In this document: positions 7,863-14,982 of the stretch, in pieces
How the letters are laid out: every line of letters begins with the position of its first letter
Position numbering within the stretch: position 1 is the stretch's first letter
Assembly (NCBI GenBank): GCA_963621575.1
Contig: CAVFEH010000015.1
Coordinates: 1-53,015, forward strand
From: UBA1724 sp963621575
GTDB taxonomy: Bacteria; Verrucomicrobiota; Lentisphaeria; Oligosphaerales; Oligosphaeraceae
DNA length: 53,015 bases
Direction of reading: 5' to 3'
Translations under genes and position numbers: made by a program
The notes under the pieces: generated by a model
Told to the model about the DNA's origin: nothing
The model's database searches: none
What the model saw: the letters and a program-made list of their open reading frames with translations, nothing else

Positions 7863-9182
7863 CTAGAATTTGTATACCACTTCGATTCTTCCGAAGGCAG
7901 CCAAGCCGCGGGCGTCTTCCTTGAAGTAGTTCCCGCGCTGGAGCAATTCCCCGGTGAAGGCGGCGCTGGCTCCCTTGAGAATCCTGGAGTCGAAGGCCTT
8001 GCCCAGGTCGACGGAATACTTGGCCTGGAGGAAGTAGCCGCGGGTGCGCCCATCCGCGGCATCCCCCTTGACGGCGGTCAGCATGGGGCCGGCCTCGACA
8101 TGGAGTTTTCCGGGGTTTCCGAACTTGAGGTCGGCGGCCACGTGGGGGTAGACCAGGTTGTTGTAGGCGTACTTGGGGAACATGGGGGCAATGGTCTCGC
8201 CGACGCCGGTGTCGCGGTTGAAGACCTGGTGCCAGGCGCTGTTGCCGCGGGTGCCGTCCTCGTCCCCGGAGAGATAGAGACAGGCGGCGGTGAGCTTCAC
8301 CTTGTCGTCGGCCTGGGGGGCGAAGGTCAGTCCGCCATAGGCCATCTGGGCGGCCAGGCTGTTGCCGCCGACCTGCATGGCGGCCTCCAACTCACCGCCG
8401 AGGCGGTCGGAGAACTTTGGAAGCACGCGGAAGCCGGCGGTATGAGTCTCCGCATGTTCGCCCTCGGCGTAGTACCTGGAGCACTCGCGGCGATGCTCGC
8501 CCTTGAAGACGTAGTAGGCATCCCAGCCAAGGCGTTCGGTGGTGCGGTCCTGCCAGTAGAGGCCGAAGCCGTACTCGTTCTGGTCGTAGCCAGTGGCGTC
8601 GTAGTCGGAGGGGCGCTTGCCGTTGGCGTGCTCCTTGCCGGCGGTGGGCAGGAGGTCCTCATGGTGGGTATAAAGGGCGAAAACATCCAGGGACTGCCCC
8701 TTGGCGGGCTTCCACGTCAGGCGCAGGGCATCGAAATAGGCGCTGCGGGAGCCATCGCCGCCGGTGCCGTCAGAGATGATCCGCTTGGCACCGAAGGCCA
8801 TGTCCTGACGACCGAGCTTCAGGCTCAAGTCGCCATCCATCAAGCCATCATACTGCACATACAGATTGTCGACGAAGAGAACGTCGGGGAAGCGCTGCTT
8901 GCTGGAGTTGGAGGCGGGGTGGTGGTAATCACGGAACTCGTTGGCGATGCGCAGGAAGAAGGTCAGGTCGCCCTCCTTCACTTTGCCCCAGACGCGGGTG
9001 CGGATGCGCTCGTAGTCGCTGTCGGCGCTTTCTCCGCGCTTGTCATTGGGAAGCTCGTGGGTCGCGTCGCAGCGGGCCCGGATCTCGACGCCGCCGTCGA
9101 AGTCCGCAGCGGAAGCGGCGCCGGCGCAGAGGAAGACCGCTGCGCACAGAAGGGAGAGGATCTGCGAGAAGTACTTGTTCAT
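7863..9182 (-). CDS. Outer-membrane beta-barrel protein, alginate-export-like
   Basis: 439 aa from the ATG at 9182, chosen because AGGAG lies 5 bases upstream of it and a Sec signal peptide (NKYFSQ... to GAASA) follows; the 16 upstream codons in frame are ignored. The mature part is rich in alternating amphipathic strands. It has the family-like stretches YVQYDGLMDGDLSLKLGRQD and FDALRLTWKP, and it ends in VVYKF with the terminal Phe that the Bam machinery recognises. It resembles the alginate-export/porin-like barrel family (Alginate_exp), which makes about 18-stranded pores. Substrate is unknown. The gene is followed by a terminator and then phoA, so a role in uptake of phosphorylated or acidic sugars is possible but inferred. 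Confidence 0.65.
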   Translation of the reverse strand: MNKYFSQILSLLCAAVFLCAGAASAADFDGGVEIRARCDATHELPNDKRGESADSDYERIRTRVWGKVKEGDLTFFLRIANEFRDYHHPASNSSKQRFPDVLFVDNLYVQYDGLMDGDLSLKLGRQDMAFGAKRIISDGTGGDGSRSAYFDALRLTWKPAKGQSLDVFALYTHHEDLLPTAGKEHANGKRPSDYDATGYDQNEYGFGLYWQDRTTERLGWDAYYVFKGEHRRECSRYYAEGEHAETHTAGFRVLPKFSDRLGGELEAAMQVGGNSLAAQMAYGGLTFAPQADDKVKLTAACLYLSGDEDGTRGNSAWHQVFNRDTGVGETIAPMFPKYAYNNLVYPHVAADLKFGNPGKLHVEAGPMLTAVKGDAADGRTRGYFLQAKYSVDLGKAFDSRILKGASAAFTGELLQRGNYFKEDARGLAAFGRIEVVYKF

Positions 9183-9419
9183 TGTTTCTCCTGTTGGTGT
9201 TTTCACACGGATGGCGGGACGCCATCCCATTTTTCGGGCACACCAATGAATTTATTGAACCAATGATACAGACCTGTAAACCTCACGTTAGCATTGTGTT
9301 AATGACATAACCGTGGTCAAAAAAAGGGCGCTGCGGATGGCCAGAAAGGTGCCGCGCGAAAGGAGGGATGCCGTCTCTCTTTCCTCACGACGCCCGGTTG
9401 CCTGCGGGACCGCCTGTAT

Positions 9420-10352
9420 TCATTCGTGCAGATTCAGCCAGGCAGCCTCTCCGGGAGCGAGGGTGTTGTCGGGAACGAGGGTGAAGACGCCGTCCTTCCA
9501 GCGCCAGACCTCCGCGGTTTCCTCTAGAGTGCAGTCCCGGGAGCCGCTGACGCCCACGAGATTCCACCCGGAGCCGAGGGAGTTTGCGAAAGTGACGAGA
9601 GTGGCGGGTGCGCCGTCGAAGGTCTTGAGCGTGAGCTCGACGGAGTCATTTCCGGGCTGATGGATCCAGAAAGGCTCGCCGGGGGTTTCAGGGATTTCGC
9701 CCTGGCAGTAAACGCTGTCTTTGGGGGTGCTCTTTCCGGAAGCGGGCTTACGCCAGAGATAGACCGTGCGTTCCGCGGCCAGGCGTTCGGCTTCGTCCGC
9801 CTGGAGGCACTGCGGGATGGAGAGCAGATTCCAACCTGGGTGGAGAGTCACCTGGTGCGCGGAATACTGGGAAGCAGGGGCGTCGGGATCCAGGAGGAAG
9901 ACGCGGTCGCCGGAGACAATTCCATTCTCGCTCCAAGTGCAGAACTCTCCCTGGAGGCTCCACTTCTGTGTCGTCTCCCCCTCGGGAAGAATTGACGGCG
10001 TCTGGAGGTAGTAGACAAGCGTGCCGGCTTCGGGAATCCAACTCTCGCCGGGATAGCCAAAGAGCCAGCAGGCCTTGCCGTCCCGCAGAACAGGCGGGTA
10101 GTATTCCCCGTTCCAGGTTGCGGTGGCAACGTTTCCCCCGGAAGGAAAGGCCTCTTGAAGAATCCAGGGAATGGGGGCGGCACCATCCTCGTATTCCACC
10201 AGCAGGGTCACCTTCACCAGGGATCCGGGACGGAAGGCGGAGGCCTCCAACTCACAGCGCACAGAGGGAAGCGCGCCGGCCTCGTCGGCAAAAGCGCCAG
10301 GGAGCGCAAGAAGAAAAAGGGCCGCGAAGAGGGAGAGGGGAAACAAACGCAT
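9420..10352 (-). CDS. Secreted protein with two GWNL repeats, function unknown
   Basis: 310 aa from the ATG at 10352, which has a strong AGGAGGTG at 10359-10366 and a clear signal peptide (RLFPLSLF... to GAFA). The first half (about 25-140) looks like a beta-sandwich with GSLVKVTLLVEYEDG. The second half carries two copies of a module opening with GWNLLSIP and GWNLVGVS, each followed by a WRK or WRWKDG segment. These GWNL modules are common in secreted proteins of planctomycete- and verrucomicrobia-type bacteria, but no function is known. The reading frame is open upstream as far as 10703, through one copy of the 25-bp repeat motif, which would supply an alternative AGGAG-ATG start at 10499. 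The signal peptide argues for 10352. Confidence 0.6.
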   Translation of the reverse strand: MRLFPLSLFAALFLLALPGAFADEAGALPSVRCELEASAFRPGSLVKVTLLVEYEDGAAPIPWILQEAFPSGGNVATATWNGEYYPPVLRDGKACWLFGYPGESWIPEAGTLVYYLQTPSILPEGETTQKWSLQGEFCTWSENGIVSGDRVFLLDPDAPASQYSAHQVTLHPGWNLLSIPQCLQADEAERLAAERTVYLWRKPASGKSTPKDSVYCQGEIPETPGEPFWIHQPGNDSVELTLKTFDGAPATLVTFANSLGSGWNLVGVSGSRDCTLEETAEVWRWKDGVFTLVPDNTLAPGEAAWLNLHE

Positions 10353-10494
10353 GGATGGCACCTCCTGGAAAGTTGGCGTGGCGTAAACAAGGATGAAGAG
10401 ATTTGCAAAAAAGACTCGGGACACGGGTCCATTCCCGTCCGACGTCAGAGAAGATAACCCCCGGCAAACATGAGGCAACCTCTTGCGCCCCAAA

Positions 10495-10519
10495 GTCATA
10501 AAGATTATAACTCCTGTGG
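10495..10519 (-). repeat. 25-bp recurrent motif, copy A
   Basis: Minus-strand reading CCACAGGAGTT, then ATAA, then TCTTTATGAC. Here the motif's ATG (10499) is in frame with the secreted GWNL protein gene. On the plus strand it is followed by the palindrome CCACATGTGG (10524-10533), which can also fold back on the motif's TGTGG. Confidence 0.75.
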
Positions 10520-10556
10520 CTTTCCACATGTGGTTGCCCACCGCCCGGACAGAGGG

Positions 10557-10753
10557 CCCAACCTCCAGGGCACGCACCAGCCCCCGCCAGGCATTGCTTC
10601 CCTCCTCCCGGCCTTTGCCGATCCCGCTTGCGCCCGCCTCGGGCATGCGCGCGGGCCCTGTCCCCCTCCCTACCGCTCCCCATGAGCGTAGCCCCAAAAC
10701 CACCTTCTGCCTTGCCGTTCAACCAGATGTCATAAAGATTGCAACTCCTGTGG
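10557..10753. repeat. About 196-bp direct repeat, copy 1
   Basis: Begins CCCAACCTCC and ends in the 25-bp motif (10729-10753). The second copy at 10911-11106 matches with only scattered substitutions and a 1-base length difference. Inside are a GCCCGC/GCGGGC potential stem and the shared stretch around GCGTAGCCCC. No protein signature is apparent on either strand. The whole interval 10370-11340 holds no gene that I can support. Confidence 0.85.
10729..10753 (-). repeat. 25-bp recurrent motif, copy B
   Basis: Minus-strand reading CCACAGGAGTT, then GCAA, then TCTTTATGAC. The ATG inside opens a four-codon frame (ATG ACA TCT GGT TGA), identical in copy C. It forms the downstream end of direct-repeat copy 1. 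Confidence 0.75.
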
Positions 10754-10791
10754 CTTTTCCCATGTGGCTGTCCGCCGGCCACATAAAGGGC

Positions 10792-10900
10792 CTCGGGACC
10801 GGTCCCGCACATGGTCGATGGCATAAGCCGCCCGCACGCCGGGGTGAAGACTCTGGGTCCGGTCCCGCGCGAAATCAATGGCATAACCCGCACGCCATCT
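10792..10900. repeat. Degenerate 60-bp tandem repeat
   Basis: Two units, about 10792-10851 and 10852-10900, share CGGTCCCGC, ATGGCATAA and CCGCACGCC at a 60-base period. The first includes the perfect 12-base palindrome GGGACCGGTCCC (10795-10806). This tandem fills the space between the two long direct repeats. Confidence 0.6.
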
Positions 10901-10910
10901 ATGCAAAGCA

Positions 10911-11106
10911 CCCAACCTCCGGCGTCACACCAGCCCCCGCCAGGCATTGCTTCCCTCCTCCTGGCCCTTGTCGCTCCCGCATGCGCCCGCCTCGGGCATG
11001 CGCGCGGGCCCTGTCCCCCTCCCTACCGCTCCCCATGAGCGTAGCCCCAAAACCATCTTCTGCCTTGCCGTTCAACCAGATGTCATAAAGATTGCAACTC
11101 CTGTGG
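10911..11106. repeat. About 196-bp direct repeat, copy 2
   Basis: Second copy of the repeat at 10557-10753, at a period of about 354 bases, again ending in the 25-bp motif. After it the sequence diverges into the HD-gene leader. Confidence 0.85.
11082..11106 (-). repeat. 25-bp recurrent motif, copy C
   Basis: Identical in core sequence to copy B, and terminates the second long direct repeat. It is about 240 bases before the HD-domain gene. Confidence 0.75.
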
Positions 11107-11265
11107 CTTTCCGTCTGCGGCAGATGCAGAAAGGATGGAGATCCTGGACGGGGACGCCACGGTGCGGCCGGGGTTGCACGCCTCCAAGGTGGAAGCCTCG
11201 GGGCATCTGCGGCGGCGCAATCCGCGGGCATCCACGCAAGGCGCTCCGCCCCAGGCGGCGGGGAA

Positions 11266-11271
11266 TATATT
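11266..11271 (+). promoter_or_regulatory. Candidate -10 element of the HD-ftsW operon
   Basis: TATATT in a GC-rich surround, 74 bases before the HD gene start. It is the same hexamer found before rplU, the DUF4838 gene, the 35-aa gene and rnpB. A matching -35 box is not evident. Confidence 0.4.
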
Positions 11272-11344
11272 TACCGGAAACGCCTTCCCCCTGTTTGCAC
11301 GCGTGCCTTTGCCCCCCCTTTTTTCGCGCGGCCATCTTCACACC

Positions 11345-12631
11345 ATGGACACCACCGTCTCCGCAGCCGGATCCTCCCTTTCCCCGGAGCTCATCGAACT
11401 CATCTTCAGCGCCTCGTGCATCCGTCGTTGGAACGACCAGATCAACCCGATGGAATTCACGGAGTTGGACAAGCAGGCGCACAAGATGATCATCGCCTGG
11501 ATGCTGGCGAAGTGCGAGGAGGAGCGTGGGGAGGAGGAGCGTGCGGCGGGGATTCGTCCGCAGCCGGTGAATTGGTCGCTGTTGGTCGAGGGTGGACTTT
11601 TCGAGTTGTTGCAGCGAATCATCCTGACGGACATCAAGCCGCCGGTCTTCCACCGGATGATGGCGGAAAAGGGCCCGCAGTTGAACGAGTGGGTGCTCCG
11701 CAAGCTGGGGCCGCTGACGAGCCGTGTGCGGGGCGGCTTCCAGGAGCGGATGTCGAAGTATCTCCAGGAGCCCGCATTCGCGCTGCGGGAGAAGCGCATC
11801 CTGAAGGCGGCGCACTACCTGGCGACCCAGTGGGAGTTCAACATCCTCTACCAGTTGTGCCCCTTCATCCGCGGCATTGAAAACATCAAAGGCGAGATCG
11901 AGGACCAGCTGGAGGACCACCTGGACCTCATCGGCGTTCAGAAAATCGCGCGGAAACGGAAGACCTACGGCTTCCTGGACCTGTGCGGACAACTGCGCTT
12001 CCAGAAACGCTGGAGCCAAAGCCCCCGCATTCCCGCCACCAGCGTGCTGGGGCACATGCTCATGGTGGCCATCATCACCTACCTGGCCCTCTGCGACACG
12101 AAGGCCTGCACCGAGCGAAAGGTCAACAGCTTCCTGGGCGCACTCTTCCACGACCTGCCCGAGGCCCTGACCCGCGACATCACATCCCCCGTCAAAAACG
12201 CCGTGGATGGCCTGCCGGACATCATCAAGGAATACGAAAACCTGCAGATGGAGGAGAAGGTCCAGCCGCTGGTCCACCCGAAGTGGTATCGGCTCCTCTC
12301 CTACTACACCAAAGACGAATTTGAAAACCGGATCTTCCGCCAAAACGACCTCCACCCCACCCTGGGACTCTCCTTCGAAGACCTGGAAAGCACCTACAAC
12401 AGCGCCGAATTCCTGCCTGTGGACGGCCGGTTCATCGACTGCTCCGACAAACTGGCCGCCTTCCTGGAGGCCGCGGAGTCCATCCACAACGGCGTGACCA
12501 GCCAGCATCTGCAGGACGGCGTCCGCCGCCTCTGGAAAGAATACCAGGGCCGGAAGGAGGGGAACGTGGACTTCGGCGCGGTCTTTGCGTCGTATCTGCG
12601 GTTGGTTCCCGAGGGTCTCGTCCATGGCTGA
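11345..12631 (+). CDS. HD-domain hydrolase-like protein
   Basis: 428 aa from the ATG at 11345; in-frame sequence upstream is low-complexity and unlike protein. The C-terminal two thirds carry an HD-type metal phosphohydrolase core: a His in SVLGHMLMVA (about residue 236), the HD pair in LGALFHDLPEALTRDI (about 270), and a later Asp in FIDCSDKLAAF (about 365). This pattern resembles the YfbR/HD_3 group of nucleotidases, but the substrate cannot be told. The first 200 residues are helical with no recognised domain. The gene overlaps ftsW by 8 bases (ATGGCTGA), so translation is coupled and a role in division or wall growth is possible. No Shine-Dalgarno is visible. Confidence 0.75.
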   Translation: MDTTVSAAGSSLSPELIELIFSASCIRRWNDQINPMEFTELDKQAHKMIIAWMLAKCEEERGEEERAAGIRPQPVNWSLLVEGGLFELLQRIILTDIKPPVFHRMMAEKGPQLNEWVLRKLGPLTSRVRGGFQERMSKYLQEPAFALREKRILKAAHYLATQWEFNILYQLCPFIRGIENIKGEIEDQLEDHLDLIGVQKIARKRKTYGFLDLCGQLRFQKRWSQSPRIPATSVLGHMLMVAIITYLALCDTKACTERKVNSFLGALFHDLPEALTRDITSPVKNAVDGLPDIIKEYENLQMEEKVQPLVHPKWYRLLSYYTKDEFENRIFRQNDLHPTLGLSFEDLESTYNSAEFLPVDGRFIDCSDKLAAFLEAAESIHNGVTSQHLQDGVRRLWKEYQGRKEGNVDFGAVFASYLRLVPEGLVHG

Positions 12632-13928
12632 ACGTCGGGGGAGGTCGTCCGCCCCGCGGCCCGAGACGTGGAGCGCGGGGGAAATTGGCGCGGGTTTGTC
12701 GATCCCCGCCAGATACGCCGCGCACCTCGTGGTGGTGGTGATGGCGATCCTGTTGACGGAGGGGGTTTGCATGATCTCCTCTGCCACGATCTCCGGTTCG
12801 GGGACGCGGTATTTTCTGATGCAGCTGGTGTGGATTGGCCTGGGGCTGGCGTGTTGCGTGGCGGGGGCGTTTCTCCCGCTGGACCGCCTCTACCGCAAAA
12901 GCCACTGGATCCTGCTCGTCACCATTCTCCCGCTGGCGTATCTGACTTGCGCCGCGTTGTCGGTGAAACTCTGGGGGAGCGACACCCTGCGCTTCTTTCC
13001 CTGCGCCGCCGCCGTGAAGGGCGCGGTGCGGTGGCTTCGCGTGGGGAGCCTCCAGATTCAGCCCTCGGAGTTTGCGAAGGTCTCGCTGGTGCTCTTTTTG
13101 GCGGCATACTACGGGACCCTCCCGCGCCAGAAGACCAAGAGCCTGATGGCGGGAGTGGCGGTGCCAGTCTTCTCCTGCGGCATGCTGCTGGCATTCATCT
13201 TCCTCGGGAAGGACCTCTCCACCACCGTGGTGGCGGGCACCACGCTGCTGTTGCTCATGTTCCTGACAGGCGTGCGTTTCCGGTGGCTGGCGGTGATTCT
13301 GGCGCTGGGGCTGGTGGTGGGAACCATCGGCATCGCAGGCAGTCCCATGCGGCGCAACCGAATCGTGGCGTGGCTCCATCCGGAGGAGGGCCGCAGCAAC
13401 GAGTCCTTCCAGCTTTTCCGCTCCCAGGTATGCCTGGGCATCGGCGGCGCCAAAGGCCTGGGATACTCCCAGGGATACATGAAGACGTACCTTCCGGAGC
13501 CCCACACCGACTTCATCGTGGCGGTGGTGGGCGAGGAATTCGGGTTCCTGGGGCTGCTGGCCATCCTGGCGGAATACCTGCTGCTGTGCGGCGGCATCGT
13601 GGAAGTGGGCACCCAATGCCGACGGCGGGAGGACCTGCTCCTCTGCCACGGCGTGGCGATCCTGATCGCCGTCCAGGCCATGGTGAACATCGGCGTGGTG
13701 AGCGGGTGGCTCCCCCCCACCGGTGTCACAGCGCCCTTCCTCTCCTACGGCGGCTCCAGTGTCATCTCCCTCATGTTCCTGGTGGGACTGGTGCTGAATG
13801 TGCACCGCCGCAACCAGGCGGCTGTCTGGCGCGAACTGGGGAGCCAGCGCTGTCCCTCTCTTTCCCTTGAACGAACCGGACGAACTCCGATCAAACCAGG
13901 AGGTTCCAACCATGAAAACCAACCGTAG
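12624..13928 (+). CDS. ftsW: FtsW, septal peptidoglycan polymerase (SEDS family)
   Basis: 434 aa starting inside the last codons of the HD gene. About ten membrane helices are predicted by eye. SEDS hallmarks are present: QPSEFAK after the third helix pair, the long loop PEPHTDFIVAVVGEEFG, and LPPTGVTAPFLSYGGSS near the C-terminus. FtsW polymerises lipid II at the division septum together with a class B PBP (FtsI), which is not in this window. RodA is the close paralogue. The PPTG..PF.SYGG text suits either, and I prefer FtsW on overall similarity. The last 17 bases overlap the next gene. The mur cluster that often surrounds ftsW is absent. Confidence 0.88.
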   Translation: MAERRGRSSAPRPETWSAGEIGAGLSIPARYAAHLVVVVMAILLTEGVCMISSATISGSGTRYFLMQLVWIGLGLACCVAGAFLPLDRLYRKSHWILLVTILPLAYLTCAALSVKLWGSDTLRFFPCAAAVKGAVRWLRVGSLQIQPSEFAKVSLVLFLAAYYGTLPRQKTKSLMAGVAVPVFSCGMLLAFIFLGKDLSTTVVAGTTLLLLMFLTGVRFRWLAVILALGLVVGTIGIAGSPMRRNRIVAWLHPEEGRSNESFQLFRSQVCLGIGGAKGLGYSQGYMKTYLPEPHTDFIVAVVGEEFGFLGLLAILAEYLLLCGGIVEVGTQCRRREDLLLCHGVAILIAVQAMVNIGVVSGWLPPTGVTAPFLSYGGSSVISLMFLVGLVLNVHRRNQAAVWRELGSQRCPSLSLERTGRTPIKPGGSNHENQP

Positions 13929-14583
13929 CATCCTCCCTCTTCTCGTGGCATCCCTGCTGTTCCTGGGCCTCCTGGCGCCCCTCTCCCTGGAGGCGAAGAT
14001 CATCAAGTCCGGCGGCAGCCAGGTCATCGTGCTTCCCCGGGGGATCATCAACCAGAAGCAGGCCAAGCAGTTGGAAAACCAACTCTACCAGATGGTCAAG
14101 ACCCACAACGCCAACATCGAAACCTCCAGCTCCAAATACAACGGCGTAAACCGGAAGCAGGAGATGATCGACCTCTCCGGCTACGGCGTGATCTCCCGCA
14201 AGAAGCGGGAGGAGCTGGTCGGCGAGCTCCGCCAGATGATCCGGCAGCACAACAACGACTTCCAGCTGGAGCAACAGAAACTCCAACAACAGCAAATGCA
14301 GCAGCAGATGGATCCCCGCCAAATGCAGCAGCAGCAAATGATGATGCAACAGCAGATGATGCAGCAACAGCAGATCATCCGCCAGCAGCAGGAGCAGCTC
14401 ATGCTGCAGCAGCGGGACGCCCAGCAGCGCCTGCAGGACGAGCAGCGCCGGCAGCAGGAGGAGGCCAGGCAGAAGGAGATGGACCGCATCCGCGCCGCCG
14501 AGCAGGAGCGCCAGGCAGAACAGGAGCGCATCCGGCAGCAGCAGCTGGAGGAGGAGTATCGCCAAACCCGCAGGCCCCGGTAG
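13912..14583 (+). CDS. Secreted Gln-rich coiled-coil protein
   Basis: 223 aa with AGGAGG at 13898-13903, 8 bases before the ATG. A signal peptide (to about residue 28, ending LSLEA) precedes a short globular region (30-115: VIVLPRGIINQKQAKQLENQL and LSGYGVISRKKREELV). The remainder (about 115-223) is almost pure Gln/Met/Arg/Glu, with long QQQM runs turning into a charged coiled coil. It is probably periplasmic. Its start lies inside the 3' end of ftsW, so it belongs to the same transcript and could be a wall or division accessory. No family was recognised. The Gln-rich part is CAG/CAA-repeat-like and may be length-variable. Confidence 0.65.
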   Translation: MKTNRSILPLLVASLLFLGLLAPLSLEAKIIKSGGSQVIVLPRGIINQKQAKQLENQLYQMVKTHNANIETSSSKYNGVNRKQEMIDLSGYGVISRKKREELVGELRQMIRQHNNDFQLEQQKLQQQQMQQQMDPRQMQQQQMMMQQQMMQQQQIIRQQQEQLMLQQRDAQQRLQDEQRRQQEEARQKEMDRIRAAEQERQAEQERIRQQQLEEEYRQTRRPR

Positions 14584-14982
14584 GGAACGCCCTTCCCCCC
14601 TGGTCCCTTTTTTTTCTCTGGCGGCTGAAGGAAGTTTGTGCCCCCACCTCTTGCATGAATTCGCGCATTCGGCGACAGGAAATGTCACCTTTGCGCATTT
14701 CCGTCATCGAACAGTTGCAAACCCTTGAAAGGGGGTTAAGGTAACCCCAAAAATCACCGGGTCCCCCGCCGTGTCGCCCAGGCGGAGGACCCCTTCTATC
14801 CCGGAGGCACATGATGCGGAGAGAGAGCGTCTCTCCGCCGCCTTCCGCCCCCACCCCGTCCTCCCCTTCAAAGGCGCCGGCCACTGCCCGCCGTCCATTC
14901 CCGGGGGGATGTTCGCCTTTTTCCGCGAAGCCCGGCCGCCTTTTCGGGGGCGGCGCACCCTCCCCGTCCCGCGTCTTTTTTT
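14584..14982. other. Non-coding leader with two hairpins and a possible 29-codon ORF
   Basis: Contains GGGGTTA/TAACCCC (14732-14738 with 14742-14748) and a larger stem GGGTCC...CCGCC pairing with GGCGG...GGACCC (14759-14770 with 14781-14792, one mismatch). A third stem, GCCGCC/GGCGGC (14935-14940 with 14949-14954), lies just before the HPr-like gene. A 29-codon ORF (14655-14744, six Arg codons) stops within the first hairpin, a layout seen in attenuators, but it has no ribosome-binding site. None of the stems has a proper T run. Confidence 0.45.

Noticed and set aside
10252..10947. 231-codon minus-strand ORF across the repeat array
   Set aside because: It runs through both non-coding repeats and into the signal-peptide region of the GWNL gene in another frame; conservation between copies is nucleotide-level duplication.
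14701..14725. GTTGCAAACC shared between 14714 and 44051, resembling part of a CRISPR repeat or the 25-bp motif
   Set aside because: Ten bases only, no array, different flanks; chance or hairpin-driven similarity.
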